The notes: generated by a model not told the origin, from the letters alone. Shown: positions 35,460-44,874, numbered from the stretch's first letter. The stretch is DNA of 64,000 bases from Desulfobacteraceae bacterium (GCA_024225635.1 JAAEMK010000691.1:24270-88269), one strand, 5' to 3'. Translations and numbers: made by a program.

Positions 35460-36335
35460 TTATGCAAGCATTAATTTCTCACCCCGCCCCCAGACCTCGA
35501 ATATCGCCCTGGCAACACCACACCGGTTGTTGGAGCAAACGGTCCTGAACCTGGATTTAAGATCCGCCGGGGCATTGTCCACGACAAACCCGTACCCTGC
35601 CCAGTCCAGGAGATCCAGGTCGTTGTAATCATTTCCCAGGGCAACCACATTGGCCGGGTCCGCGCCAAGGCGCTTTCCAAGCCAGGAAGCCGCCTGGCTC
35701 TTGGATACGGACCGGGGGAAGACCTCTATCCAGACCGACCGGTTGTCCAGAGGAGATGTTGCCTTGATGACGCTTAAACCGGTAAGCGCCTGGCGAGCCC
35801 GGGATACAACGCCCGGGGCCTCGTTCTTTGGAACGATGGCAAGCACCTGGGTGGCCCTGCCGAACCCGTTGATTTTACCGGGTTCCATGACCGAAGCGCA
35901 ATGTCTGTACAGTTCAATCCTGGACCAGAAATCGGGATTGGAACGCCCATGGGAACGAAACACAAACTCCCGGGTGCGGGGAATCGGCTTGTGAACCATG
36001 TAGTCCAGGCCCTGGCCCTCGAAATAGGTGGTAATGCGGTCAACCTCGGACGGGTCCAGGGCATACTGTTGGATCAGGTCCGCCTGGGGAAACGCCATTA
36101 TGCCCGCCCCGGTGGAGAAGATCACATAATCCACGGGCAGGACCCTGCCGGGGCCCATAAACCCCAGTTTTTCCATAATCTCCCTGAAGGAGTCCCAGGA
36201 GCGTCCCGTGGCGACAACCCTGGTGATCCCCCTTGCGCCCAACGCCTCAAGGGCGCTGATATCGGAGTCTGCCAGCCGCTTGTCGTCCCGCAGCAGGGTG
36301 CCGTCAAGATCGGTGATGAACATTCCGGGAATCAT
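35460..36335 (-). CDS. HAD-superfamily hydrolase, Cof/SPP-like
   Basis: A 291-residue protein with HAD motif I FITDLDGTLL (residues 6-15), motif II VVATGRSWDS near 39-48, and motif IV ALGNDYNDLDLLDWAG near 240-255. The large cap between motifs II and III places it in the Cof-type (C2 cap) group, which includes sugar-phosphate phosphatases. Its ATG overlaps the stop of the VanY-like gene (36332), so the two form an operon. The substrate is unknown. Confidence 0.88.
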   Translation of the reverse strand: MIPGMFITDLDGTLLRDDKRLADSDISALEALGARGITRVVATGRSWDSFREIMEKLGFMGPGRVLPVDYVIFSTGAGIMAFPQADLIQQYALDPSEVDRITTYFEGQGLDYMVHKPIPRTREFVFRSHGRSNPDFWSRIELYRHCASVMEPGKINGFGRATQVLAIVPKNEAPGVVSRARQALTGLSVIKATSPLDNRSVWIEVFPRSVSKSQAASWLGKRLGADPANVVALGNDYNDLDLLDWAGYGFVVDNAPADLKSRFRTVCSNNRCGVARAIFEVWGRGEKLMLA

Positions 36336-37168
36336 GAAGTGACGACCTTGATGTGCCAGGGCTCGAACCTGACCCCCAGACGGTTGCCCCGGGTATACCG
36401 GAGCTTCACATACCCGGTGTCGACCAAGGTTGAATAGACCCGGGTGGTGGTGAACCTTTCCGTGAAATTGGCAACGCCGAACCCGCGCTTGCCCACATCG
36501 AAATCCCCTACCCCGTGATAGGAGTATCCGGGCGGCGCCAGTGATCTTGAGGCAAGGGAGAGGTTGCCCCCATGGTGCCGCGCCTTGTTCAGGAACAGGA
36601 GCATCTGCTTGACAATGCCCCGCAATCCGGAGGTGAGCACGGCATCCTTGCCCACATCGGCCATGATTTTTTTATAGGTCGCAAGGGGTTTTCCCTGGTA
36701 GAGGCAGTTCCCGGTGCCAGGAATCTTGACGATACGTTCCAGGCGGATCGTGTCCGTGATCCCTGAAAGCTTTTTATCGCCCAGGAACCCGTAAATGGAG
36801 GCATCCTCATAAAAGATCTTCTCCATGAACGTCGCCTCGGCGGGGGGAAAGGCGCCGATGGATGAATAGGCTGCGGCATTGGACAGGGCATAATCAAACC
36901 CCATCAGGGAGAAGTTGCCGTACCCCAGGGTGTGCCGGAGCCGCTTCAGCCGGGCCACCACGGACAAAAGCAATGGCAGCTCCCCTGAATCCAGAAACAC
37001 ATCCGCCTCGTGGATATCATCGACCCCCAGAATCTCGGGAAGGTTATCCCTGACGGCCAGACTCCGGACGGACTCCCCGGGCAGGTACCGGGCCCGGGCA
37101 AACGCCGGGGGACAAAAACCGGAAGCTGCAGCCAGGATCGCTCCTGTTATGAATTCTCTTCTGTTCAT
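36332..37168 (-). CDS. Exported M15-type (VanY-like) peptidase
   Basis: A 278-residue protein with a short twin-arginine-type leader (MNRREFITGAILAAASGF). The M15 metal-binding pattern is partly visible as YSYHGVGDFDVG (His and Asp) near 222-234 and VRFEPWHIKV near the C-terminus, where EPWH supplies the catalytic Glu and the last His. Members cut the D-Ala-D-Ala or peptide links in peptidoglycan stems. The YSYHGVGDFDVG motif is a diverged form of SxHxxGxAxD. The leader suggests Tat export of a folded, metal-loaded enzyme. Confidence 0.78.
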   Translation of the reverse strand: MNRREFITGAILAAASGFCPPAFARARYLPGESVRSLAVRDNLPEILGVDDIHEADVFLDSGELPLLLSVVARLKRLRHTLGYGNFSLMGFDYALSNAAAYSSIGAFPPAEATFMEKIFYEDASIYGFLGDKKLSGITDTIRLERIVKIPGTGNCLYQGKPLATYKKIMADVGKDAVLTSGLRGIVKQMLLFLNKARHHGGNLSLASRSLAPPGYSYHGVGDFDVGKRGFGVANFTERFTTTRVYSTLVDTGYVKLRYTRGNRLGVRFEPWHIKVVTS

Positions 37169-37245
37169 GACAGATCTTTGATAGCTTTTTTTTCAATGGG
37201 AAGCAACATTTTTGAAAATATAGAATAAAAGACCCGCAGAAGAAT

Positions 37246-37290
37246 ACGGGCAGGCTTCATGCAAGCCCGCCCGTGGCGGCAGTTTTTTTA
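37246..37290 (-). terminator. Hairpin behind the chalcone-isomerase-like gene
   Basis: ACGGGCAGGCTT (37246-37257) pairs with AAGCCCGCCCGT (37263-37274), 11 of 12 bp with a 5-base loop, just beyond the stop of the minus-strand gene at 37288. A T7 run at 37282-37288 faces the plus strand. It could work on either strand. Confidence 0.55.
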
Positions 37291-37860
37291 AAGGCCGAGG
37301 TAGCCGTCCCTCAGGGAACTGTCAGCCTTCTCACCCAGGCTGTACCGGTAGTACATCTGGGCAAATTCGGAACCTTCGATGGTTCCCTTTTCAACACCGT
37401 TTAGAATAAGGGTGAGGCCTTTACCGGGCACATAGATTGATTCCGAGGTAAAGCCGGGTTCCATGTCCACGTCAAGCCAGGAGGCGTACTGTTTGATCTC
37501 GGCATCGTGTTTTGCCACAAGATCGGCCGGATTGGTATCTACCATGGTCTCGATAAAGCCTTCCTGGAGTTTTTCGGCCGTGGCCAGGTCTGTCAGGTAG
37601 TGGAGATAGAAATACTTGACCTGCTCCGTCTCGATGGCCTGCCTGGCATCGGTGGTCGGATTTTCCAGGTAAAGGCCGCCGGCAAAAATTTTGATGAAAC
37701 CGAGGGCCTTTCTCAGGGCGACCCCGTTGAGCTTGAGTTCTTTTCCGGCAATGCTCTTGGCCTCGGGAAAGTTGACCCCCTTGAGCTCGGCTGCGGATAC
37801 CATGGCTGAAGACAGGACAAAAAGAGATGCTAACAAGGACAACAATGCTTTTCTGAACAT
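37288..37860 (-). CDS. Exported chalcone-isomerase-like protein
   Basis: A 190-residue protein with a signal peptide (residues 1-23, ending ASLFVLSSAMVSA). The mature part is of the chalcone-isomerase-like family: LKLNGVALRKALGFIKIFAGGLYLE (lengthy strand-turn with a conserved Gly-Leu-Tyr), YFYLHYLTDLATAEKLQ, and GLTLILNGVEKGTIEG. Members in bacteria are periplasmic and probably bind fatty acids; none has known chalcone isomerase activity. The gene stands alone, after a 102-bp spacer from the gene at 37973-38467. Confidence 0.85.
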   Translation of the reverse strand: MFRKALLSLLASLFVLSSAMVSAAELKGVNFPEAKSIAGKELKLNGVALRKALGFIKIFAGGLYLENPTTDARQAIETEQVKYFYLHYLTDLATAEKLQEGFIETMVDTNPADLVAKHDAEIKQYASWLDVDMEPGFTSESIYVPGKGLTLILNGVEKGTIEGSEFAQMYYRYSLGEKADSSLRDGYLGL

Positions 37861-37972
37861 GACTAACCCCCTCTCGTTACTGGTAATTGTTTAACTACAT
37901 GAACAATGTTTACACAATTTAAATATAACACTGTTTACATCCAAGATCCAGCACTATTTCCCCCCTCACCGG

Positions 37973-38467
37973 CTAATCCAGGCGAACCCTTTTCATGAGC
38001 CGCTCCCGGCATTTCTCTCCCCTGTGGGACAGCACCGGCACGGGGGAACGCTTGAACACCTGTTTTGCCACATCCCCGATAAAGGAGTTCCTGAGACCGG
38101 ACCGGCCCCGGGTCCCCATGACCACGAGATCCGGGGATTCCCTGACAATGGTTTCCAGGATCTCATCCACGGGATGGCCGAGCTTGAACAGGATTTTTAC
38201 CCGTTTGCCGGAAAAACCGCTTGTTTCGACAATGGTGTCCATCATGGTTTTCCTGGCCTTCTTGATCTCGGACACATAGTGCTCGCCGTCCACATCATAC
38301 CCCATGGAGACAACGCTCTCCACCGATTGGATATCCCGCGAGTTGATGACGCTGACCACCAGGATATCCGCACCGTACTTATCCGCAATGGCCGCGGCTG
38401 AATCGAACACCCCCTGGCAATTATCCGTCATTGCCAGGGGTACCAGAACTGTTTTTATTATCTCCAT
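37973..38467 (-). CDS. Universal stress protein UspA family
   Basis: The ATG at 38467 (behind GGGAGGGCAGG) is chosen over an upstream frame that would overlap the TRAP permease gene. The 164-residue protein has the USP fold, and the ATP-binding signature GTRGRSGLRNSFIGDVAKQV (G-x2-G-x9-G-S/T form) is near its end. It is 25 bp behind the TRAP permease gene and therefore probably part of that operon; UspA genes are known to accompany TAXI-TRAP transporters, with a suggested regulatory role. Confidence 0.92.
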   Translation of the reverse strand: MEIIKTVLVPLAMTDNCQGVFDSAAAIADKYGADILVVSVINSRDIQSVESVVSMGYDVDGEHYVSEIKKARKTMMDTIVETSGFSGKRVKILFKLGHPVDEILETIVRESPDLVVMGTRGRSGLRNSFIGDVAKQVFKRSPVPVLSHRGEKCRERLMKRVRLD

Positions 38468-38492
38468 CCTGCCCTCCCCGCTTAAGCTTAAC

Positions 38493-40595
38493 TTAATATT
38501 CTTCAAACGCCTGATTGGCGGTAACTGCATCCCGGACCGGAATCCTGGGACGCTGCATGAGATAGATCACCCCCAGAAGGGCCACGCCCATGGGGTAGAC
38601 CCAGTAGCGCTGACCATGGGCGATCCCCAAAAGGGACGCCACGGCATCGGGCCGCATGAGCATGAAGGTCACCCCGAGAAAAAGGGGCACCTCGTAGAAG
38701 CGGTTTTTCGCGACAAACCACCCCTGGGTGGCCGAGGCAAAGGCGAAGTTGCCCAAACAGGCCATGAGGAATATCAGGATGCCCTGGGACCAGGATGTGA
38801 CATTGTGGAGGATCAGGTCGGCGTTGAAGATAAACATGAACGGCAGGATCGCCGTCCGGATGTCGTACATGAACCCCTGGATCCCCGTGGGGATGGGCGG
38901 TGATTTTGCGATGGCCGCGGCCGCATAGGCCGCAAGCCCCACGGGCGGGGTATCATCGGCCAGGATGCCGAAGTAGAAGCAGAAGAGATGGGCGGACATC
39001 AACGGCACGATGAAGTCGTTGGCGCCGCCGATCATGACGATGGCAGGGGCGGTCAGGGAGGCCATCACGATATAGGTGGCCGTGGTGGGAAGTCCCATGC
39101 CGATGATGAGGCTTGCCAGGGCCGTGATCAGCAGCATCAAAAAGATATTGCCCATGGAAAGCACATCGATGATCTGGGTGATGAGTCCGCCAAGCCCCAG
39201 GGCCACCACCCCGACAATGATGCCGGCGGCCGCCGTTGCCAGGGCCACGGATACCATGTTGCGGCCGCCTGCGGCCAGGGCCGAGAAGATGTTGAAAACG
39301 CCCTGTTTAAAGGCGGGCAGAATCGGTTCTTTATTCCTCCACGCCTTGAACGGCTCCTGGAAGATCATGATCAGGGCCATCACCCAGATGGCGTTGAAGG
39401 CCGACAGTTCCGGGGAGTGCCGCTTGACAATGAGTTCGTAGAGGAGCATGAAAAGGGGGACCAAAAAATGAATCCCGCTCATAAGCGTTGCAAAGAAAGG
39501 CGGCAGCTCACGCCTGGGAAGTCCCTGGATACCCAGCTTGGACGCCTCGATGTGGGAGATGTAAAACAGGGCCGCATAGGAGGCAAAGGCGGGAACCGCA
39601 GCGGCCTTGACAACCTCGATATAGGGCACGTTGACATACTCCGCGATGATGAAGGCGGCGGCTCCCATGATGGGCGGGGCCAGCTGGCCGTCGGTACTGG
39701 CGGCAACCTCCACGGCCGCGGCCTTGGTGGGCGGATACCCCACCTTTTTCATCATGGGGATGGTAAAGGTCCCGGTGGTGACGATGTTGGCAATGCTGGA
39801 ACCGGACACCATGCCGGTGAGCCCGCTGCCCATGATGGCCGCCTTGGCCGGCCCGCCCTTGAACCCGCCAAGGAGGCTAAGGGCAAGCTTGATAAAGTAT
39901 TGGCCCGCACCGGCCTTGTCCAGCATGGCGCCGAAGAGCACAAAGAGGAACACAATGGTGGCGGATACATCCAGGGGAATGCCGTAAATCCCCTCCGAGG
40001 ACATGGTCATCTGCCCCACGAACCGGCTCATGGAGGTTCCCTTGAACGCGATGAGATCGGGCATGTAGGGACCGAGGAAGGAATAGCTGATAAAGCCAAT
40101 GGCAATGATGGGAAGGGCCGGCCCGATCACCCGTCTTGCCCCCTCCAGGAGAAGGATGGTCAAGGTCATGCCAAAGAGGATGTCCCGGCTGATTGGAAGG
40201 CCGTAGCGCTGGGTGATGCCGCCGTAGTCGATCATGATGTAAAGGGCCGATAAACAGGCGATGACGGCGACCAGGAAATCGATAATCGGAATGCGGTTCT
40301 TTGCAGACAGGAAGGCGGGGCCGAACCGCTTCTCCCTGAGAACCGGATAATTGAGAAACACGATCAGCAGGGCAAACCCAAGATGGATCGCCCGGATAAA
40401 GATGGTATCCAGAATCAGCCAGCTTGCGATGGAAAGCTGGAACAGGCTCCAGATAACGGCAATGCCCGGGATAAGAAAACGCAACGGGCCCTTGACCCGC
40501 CGGCCAATGCCGGCCTCCTCATCCGCAAGTTTTTGGGCCAGTTTACGGCCCGCCTCGTCCTGGTGGTACTCCTCGACAGTGCTCATATGATTCAC
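38493..40595 (-). CDS. TRAP transporter permease, fused 4TM/12TM (DctQM) type
   Basis: A 700-residue polytopic membrane protein. After a charged N-terminus of about 40 residues it has the small (four-helix) and large (about twelve-helix) subunits fused in one chain, as in TAXI-TRAP systems. GSGLTGMVSGSSIANIVTTG and GMGLPTTATYIVMASLTAPA are typical of the DctM part. It carries its substrate by a Na+-dependent mechanism, with the TAXI binding protein encoded upstream. The substrate cannot be read from sequence; TAXI-TRAP systems take up C4-dicarboxylates, glutamate and other organic acids. Confidence 0.95.
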   Translation of the reverse strand: MNHMSTVEEYHQDEAGRKLAQKLADEEAGIGRRVKGPLRFLIPGIAVIWSLFQLSIASWLILDTIFIRAIHLGFALLIVFLNYPVLREKRFGPAFLSAKNRIPIIDFLVAVIACLSALYIMIDYGGITQRYGLPISRDILFGMTLTILLLEGARRVIGPALPIIAIGFISYSFLGPYMPDLIAFKGTSMSRFVGQMTMSSEGIYGIPLDVSATIVFLFVLFGAMLDKAGAGQYFIKLALSLLGGFKGGPAKAAIMGSGLTGMVSGSSIANIVTTGTFTIPMMKKVGYPPTKAAAVEVAASTDGQLAPPIMGAAAFIIAEYVNVPYIEVVKAAAVPAFASYAALFYISHIEASKLGIQGLPRRELPPFFATLMSGIHFLVPLFMLLYELIVKRHSPELSAFNAIWVMALIMIFQEPFKAWRNKEPILPAFKQGVFNIFSALAAGGRNMVSVALATAAAGIIVGVVALGLGGLITQIIDVLSMGNIFLMLLITALASLIIGMGLPTTATYIVMASLTAPAIVMIGGANDFIVPLMSAHLFCFYFGILADDTPPVGLAAYAAAAIAKSPPIPTGIQGFMYDIRTAILPFMFIFNADLILHNVTSWSQGILIFLMACLGNFAFASATQGWFVAKNRFYEVPLFLGVTFMLMRPDAVASLLGIAHGQRYWVYPMGVALLGVIYLMQRPRIPVRDAVTANQAFEEY

Positions 40596-40669
40596 CTGCC
40601 ACGCTTGAAACAGGGCCTTAAGAAAGGGTCGGGCCCCATGCAGATTACGAGTGATGGAACAAAACAGGG

Positions 40670-40711
40670 GTGAACCGGGCGGCAGACACCCGTTACAGCA
40701 GCCCGGTTCAC
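40670..40711 (-). promoter_or_regulatory. Intercistronic hairpin in the TRAP operon
   Basis: GTGAACCGGGC (40670-40680) and GCCCGGTTCAC (40701-40711) are perfect 11-bp arms with a 20-base loop. It lies between the binding-protein gene and the permease gene. It has no T-run, so it may stabilise or partly end the upstream mRNA, which often makes binding proteins more abundant than permeases. Confidence 0.5.
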
Positions 40712-40775
40712 TGGCGGATTATAGCGTCTCACATATGATTGGCGTCAATTCCAATGCAAGAGCCATAGGTGAGGA

Positions 40776-41759
40776 CTACTTGAGTCCGGCTTCCTTGTAG
40801 TAACGCATGGCGCCGGGATGAATCTTGGCGGAAAGTCCTTCGAGCATGTTCTGTTTCGTCAGGACCTTGTAGGCGGGGTGGAGCTTCTTGAAATCGTCGA
40901 AATTATCAAAAACCTCCTTGGTGACGGCATAAACCACCTCATCGGACACCTTGGCCGAGGTGACAAAAGTCGCCTTGACGCCAAAGGTGGTGACGTCCTC
41001 CTTGTTGACGGCGCCGGGATAAAATTCGATGGGCACGATTGCCTTGGCGTAATAGGGATATTTCTCAAGCAGGCGGTCGATGCCGGTGATGGGGACGATC
41101 CTCACCTTTACCTTGCCGGCGGTGGCCTCCTTGATGGCGCCGCTGGGATGTCCGACTGTGTAGAAAAATGCGTCGATCCGCTCATCCTGGAGAAGGCCCG
41201 GGGCCTCGGCCGCCTTGATGCCTTCGGCGTTGAGATCCTTATTCAGGTCCAGGCCCACGGCAGTGAGGGCATCGATGGAGTTCTGGCGCTGTCCGGAACC
41301 GGGGTTGCCGATATTGACATTTTTCCCATTGAGATCCCGGATGGTTTTAATTCCGGAATCAACCGAGGCGCAAAGGGTGATGGATTCGGGGTGGATGCTG
41401 AAGACCGAACGAAGGTCTTTCTGGGGACGTCCGGCCCACTCGGAGTTCTTGGAGCCGTTGACGGCCTGGTACTGGCGGTCCGACTGAACCACGCCGAATT
41501 CAAGGTCCCCGGCCATTACGGCGTTGACATTGAACACGGACCCGCCGGTGGATTCCACCGTGCATCGGATGCCGTACTCTTTTCGCTTTTTATTGACGAT
41601 CTTGGAGATCGCTCCGCCTGTGGGATAGTAAACACCGGTGATTCCGCCGGTTCCGATGGTGACGAAGGTAGTTTTAGCTTCAGCTTGCGGTGGGATGAAC
41701 CCAAGGGAAAAAACAACGGAAATAGCCAGGGAAAGACCGATAATTAACGTTCGCTTCAT
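40776..41759 (-). CDS. TAXI family TRAP transporter solute-binding protein
   Basis: A 327-residue protein with a signal peptide (residues 1-28, cleavage after PPQAEA). TFVTIGTGGITGVYYPTGGA is the start of the TAXI fold, and NVGNPGSG-like VNIGNPGSGQRQNSIDALTA follows near 155. The mature domain has the usual 300 residues. AAGGAGG stands before the ATG. It delivers the ligand to the fused permease encoded next. Confidence 0.95.
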   Translation of the reverse strand: MKRTLIIGLSLAISVVFSLGFIPPQAEAKTTFVTIGTGGITGVYYPTGGAISKIVNKKRKEYGIRCTVESTGGSVFNVNAVMAGDLEFGVVQSDRQYQAVNGSKNSEWAGRPQKDLRSVFSIHPESITLCASVDSGIKTIRDLNGKNVNIGNPGSGQRQNSIDALTAVGLDLNKDLNAEGIKAAEAPGLLQDERIDAFFYTVGHPSGAIKEATAGKVKVRIVPITGIDRLLEKYPYYAKAIVPIEFYPGAVNKEDVTTFGVKATFVTSAKVSDEVVYAVTKEVFDNFDDFKKLHPAYKVLTKQNMLEGLSAKIHPGAMRYYKEAGLK

Positions 41760-41868
41760 TCAGAAACCTCCTTAAGGAAATGATTTACTGCCTACGAATA
41801 CCTAACATCTTATGACTAATTGTTGTTCAACTACGGCTTTGTAAGGAGCCGGGGATGCCCCTTTTATC

Positions 41869-41900
41869 GCCCCTGAACAGGAAGTTCAGGGGCGTTTTGA
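41869..41900 (-). terminator. Terminator hairpin between lepA and TRAP genes
   Basis: GCCCCTGAAC (41869-41878) and GTTCAGGGGC (41884-41893) are perfect 10-bp arms with a 5-base loop. It is 90 bp beyond the lepA stop on the minus strand. The plus strand has GTTTTG after it, while the minus strand has only GATAAAA, so it is not a textbook terminator but is well placed. Confidence 0.55.
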
Positions 41901-41982
41901 ATCAGCTGTTAAATTAGCTTACCGCTAAATATTTGTCAATGACAAGTATTTTGTCAAGGGATTTCATTTTTTTCAGCGAACC

Positions 41983-43788
41983 TTATTTACCCGATTTAAG
42001 CACGGACAGAAACGCGGACTGGGGAATTTCAACCGACCCCACCATCTTCATCCGTTTCTTTCCCTTTTTCTGCTTTTCAAGGAGTTTTCGCTTTCTTGAA
42101 ATATCTCCGCCGTAGCATTTGGCGGTAACATCCTTCCTGTAGGCGGACACCGTCTCCCTGGAGATGATCTTGCCGCCGATGGCGCCCTGGATGGCGATCT
42201 TGAACATCTGCCTGGGAATCTCCTCCCTGAGCTTCTTGCAGGCGTTCCGTGCCCGGTCAATGGACTTGTCCCGGTGGACCAGCTGGGAAAGTGCATCCAC
42301 CCGTTCGCCGTTGACAAGGAAATCCAGCTTGACGAGATCTGTCTCCTGGTATCCCGCGATCTCGTAATCAAAGGAACCATACCCCTGGGTAACGCTCTTT
42401 AGCCGGTCGTAAAACTCGTAAACCACCTCGGCCAGGGGAAGGGAGAATTTCATCTCGATACGGTTGCTGGTCAGGTACTGGTAATTGGTGCTCACGCCCC
42501 GGTGCTCGAGGCAGACCTGCATCACGGCCCCCATGTACTTGTCCGGAACGATGATCGAGGCCTTGATATAGGGTTCCCTTGTCTGCTCGATCTCGGCTGG
42601 ATCGGGATAGAGTGCGGGGTTGTCGATGATCTCCACGGTTCCGTCGGTCCGGGTAATCTCGTACCGCACCGACGGCGAAGTCAGGATCAGCGAGAGGTCA
42701 TACTCCCGCTCCAGGCGTTCCTGGACCACCTCAAGATGGAGAAGGCCGAGGAATCCGCACCTGTATCCGAAACCCAGTGCCGCTGACGAATCCTTTTCAT
42801 AGACAAGGGAAGCATCGTTGAGTTTCAGCTTCTCAAGGGCTTCTGTGAGTTCCGGGTATTCGTCGGACGCCACGGGATACATGGACGAAAACACCACCGG
42901 GTTGGGATCCCGGAACCCGGCCATGGCTGCGTCGCATTTGTTATCGGCAAGGGTGACGGTGTCACCGATCTTGACATCGCTGATCATCTTGATGCCTGCG
43001 ATCATGTAACCCACCTGCCCTGCCGTGAGGCGTTTCACCGGCTCACGCTTGATCTGAAAGAGGCCCACCTCCTCCACCTTGTAGGCAGAGCCGGAGGAGA
43101 GAAAGCTGACCTTGTCACCAGGAGCGACGCTTCCCTCAAACACCCGGAAATGAATGATAACGCCCCGGTAGGGATCGTAGTGGGAGTCAAACACCAGCGC
43201 CTTGAGGGGCGCCTCGGCATCCCCCTCGGGCGGGGGAATCATGTTGACGGCCGCCTCGAACACGCTCGCCACGCCAACCCCTGTCTTGGCCGACACAAGA
43301 AGGGCCGACTCGCTGTCAAGGCCCAGGTCCTCGTCGATCTGATCCTTGACCCAGTCGATCTCCGCCGAAGGAAGGTCAATCTTGTTTACAACCGGAACAA
43401 TCTCAAGATCGTGCTCCATGGCAAGGTAGATGTTGGCCAGGGTCTGGGCCTCCACCCCCTGGCTTGCATCCACAAGCAGGAAAGCGCCTTCACAGGAGGC
43501 AAGGGCCCTGGAAACCTCGTAGGAAAAATCCACGTGGCCCGGCGTGTCGATGAGGTTGAGAAGGTACTCCTCCCCATCTTCGGCTTTGTAGGGAAGCGAC
43601 ACCGTCTGGCTCTTGATGGTGATTCCCCTCTCCCGTTCAATGTCCATGGTATCCAGTATCTGATCCTTGAAATCCCGGTCCTCAACGATGCCTGCAAGCT
43701 GGATGAGCCTGTCGGACAGGGTTGATTTGCCGTGATCTATATGGGCAATTATACTGAAATTTCTAATATTTTTCCGCTTTATATTCAA
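41983..43788 (-). CDS. lepA: Elongation factor 4 (LepA) GTPase
   Basis: The start is set at a TTG (43788) behind GAGG, giving MNIKRKNIRNFSIIAHIDHG, the usual LepA N-terminus; a TTG five codons upstream is also open. G1 is AHIDHGKST, G3 DTPGHVDF and G4 NKIDLPSA. The protein is 601 residues, and the C-terminal basic tail (QKKGKKRMKMVGSVEIPQSA) is the LepA-specific domain. EF4 binds the ribosome and acts in translation initiation or back-translocation. It is divergent from the diguanylate cyclase gene. Confidence 0.96.
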   Translation of the reverse strand: MNIKRKNIRNFSIIAHIDHGKSTLSDRLIQLAGIVEDRDFKDQILDTMDIERERGITIKSQTVSLPYKAEDGEEYLLNLIDTPGHVDFSYEVSRALASCEGAFLLVDASQGVEAQTLANIYLAMEHDLEIVPVVNKIDLPSAEIDWVKDQIDEDLGLDSESALLVSAKTGVGVASVFEAAVNMIPPPEGDAEAPLKALVFDSHYDPYRGVIIHFRVFEGSVAPGDKVSFLSSGSAYKVEEVGLFQIKREPVKRLTAGQVGYMIAGIKMISDVKIGDTVTLADNKCDAAMAGFRDPNPVVFSSMYPVASDEYPELTEALEKLKLNDASLVYEKDSSAALGFGYRCGFLGLLHLEVVQERLEREYDLSLILTSPSVRYEITRTDGTVEIIDNPALYPDPAEIEQTREPYIKASIIVPDKYMGAVMQVCLEHRGVSTNYQYLTSNRIEMKFSLPLAEVVYEFYDRLKSVTQGYGSFDYEIAGYQETDLVKLDFLVNGERVDALSQLVHRDKSIDRARNACKKLREEIPRQMFKIAIQGAIGGKIISRETVSAYRKDVTAKCYGGDISRKRKLLEKQKKGKKRMKMVGSVEIPQSAFLSVLKSGK

Positions 43789-43807
43789 ATTAACCTCAAA
43801 CAAAGAG

Positions 43808-43834
43808 TTGACATTTTTTATTGATATATATAGT
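43808..43834 (+). promoter_or_regulatory. Possible promoter of the REC-GGDEF gene
   Basis: TTGACA at 43808-43813 and TATAGT at 43829-43834 have a spacer of only 15 bases. An alternative pair (TTGATA at 43821, TATGAT at 43842) also has 15. Both are weak, but the region between the divergent lepA and REC-GGDEF genes is strongly AT-rich and must hold their promoters. Confidence 0.3.
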
Positions 43835-43942
43835 TCTTTTCTATGATACTTTGATTTTTATCATTTTTTATCAGGTGGCATCAAAAGTGTCAAGGATGAC
43901 GCAGACCACAAACTACAACCCGATAGTTTTCAGGATCATTCC

Positions 43943-44848
43943 ATGACAATTTCAGTTCTCCTTGTTGACGATGATATAGCAGTCAAGTCCTCCACCGAAG
44001 AATTCCTTGAGCTGTCCGGTTTCAACGTGACTTCAGCCTCCAACGCCGAAGAGGCCCTCGATCTTCTCAACACTGTCACTCCGGATATCGTTATCACTGA
44101 TATCATGATGCAGGAAATGGACGGCCTTGAACTGACCCAGTATATCAAGAAAAACCATGATGCGGCGGTCATTGTCATGACCGGCTACAGCGCGGACTAC
44201 TCCTATGAGGAGGCCGTCAATGCCGGCGCCAGCGACTTTATCTTCAAGCCTTTCCGGTTCGAGGAGCTGGATCTTCGCATCAAGCGGGTGATACAGGAGG
44301 TGCGGCTTCAAAGGGAGCACGCAAAGATGGTGAAAAAGCTGGAGGAGCTGGCCATCACGGACGGGCTGACGAGCCTGTACAACTCCCGCCATTTTTTCAA
44401 CCAGGTCAAGACCGAAATGGAACGGTATACCCGGTACCTCCATCCCCTCTCCCTCCTGATCCTGGACATTGACCTGTTCAAAAACTTCAACGACACCTGG
44501 GGGCATTTAGAGGGTGACAAGGTGCTCATCGCCATGGGAGAGATCATCACCTGCTGCCTGAGAACCAATGACACGGCCTACCGGTACGGCGGAGAGGAGT
44601 TCACCGTGATTCTGCCCGAAACCCGGCTGGAAGAAGCCTGCCTTGTCGGCGAAAGGATCATGGGCATCCTGTCCGAAAGGCGGTTCACCCCGGTTCCGGG
44701 AGAAAGCGTGACGGTCACCATCAGCATCGGCGTCACCGAATTCTCCCAAGAGGACAACCTGGAATCCTTTATCAAGCGGGCGGACGAGGCCATGTACCGT
44801 TCAAAAAAGGCAGGCAGGAATCGGTTGACCTGCCTGCCCTTACCTTAA
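43943..44848 (+). CDS. Response regulator diguanylate cyclase (REC-GGDEF)
   Basis: A 301-residue protein. The receiver domain (1-120) has Asp53 in IVITDIMMQEMDG and Lys104-Pro in FIFKPF. A coiled-coil linker leads to a GGDEF domain with the active-site motif GGEEF (216-220) and an intact product-inhibition I-site, RTND, five residues before it. It should be an active, feedback-inhibited diguanylate cyclase controlled by phosphorylation. c-di-GMP could then act on the PilZ protein encoded at 34825. The last 40 bp of the gene overlap a strong terminator for valS on the other strand. Confidence 0.95.
   Translation: MTISVLLVDDDIAVKSSTEEFLELSGFNVTSASNAEEALDLLNTVTPDIVITDIMMQEMDGLELTQYIKKNHDAAVIVMTGYSADYSYEEAVNAGASDFIFKPFRFEELDLRIKRVIQEVRLQREHAKMVKKLEELAITDGLTSLYNSRHFFNQVKTEMERYTRYLHPLSLLILDIDLFKNFNDTWGHLEGDKVLIAMGEIITCCLRTNDTAYRYGGEEFTVILPETRLEEACLVGERIMGILSERRFTPVPGESVTVTISIGVTEFSQEDNLESFIKRADEAMYRSKKAGRNRLTCLPLP
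44803..44838 (-). terminator. valS terminator inside the 3' end of the REC-GGDEF gene
   Basis: On the minus strand GGCAGGCAGG (44838-44829) pairs perfectly with CCTGCCTGCC (44818-44809) across a 10-base loop, followed by a T6 run at 44808-44803. It is 37 bp beyond the valS stop. The same bases code for the C-terminal RNRLTCLP part of the diguanylate cyclase on the plus strand. Confidence 0.85.
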
Positions 44849-44874
44849 TGGACCTTAGCGTAGTTTAGCTTAGC

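Noticed and set aside
38988-40253. 421-codon plus-strand frame inside the TRAP permease gene
   Set aside because: It is the antisense of a clear membrane transporter; the product is a His/Gly/Asp-rich low-complexity chain typical of a reversed GC-rich gene.
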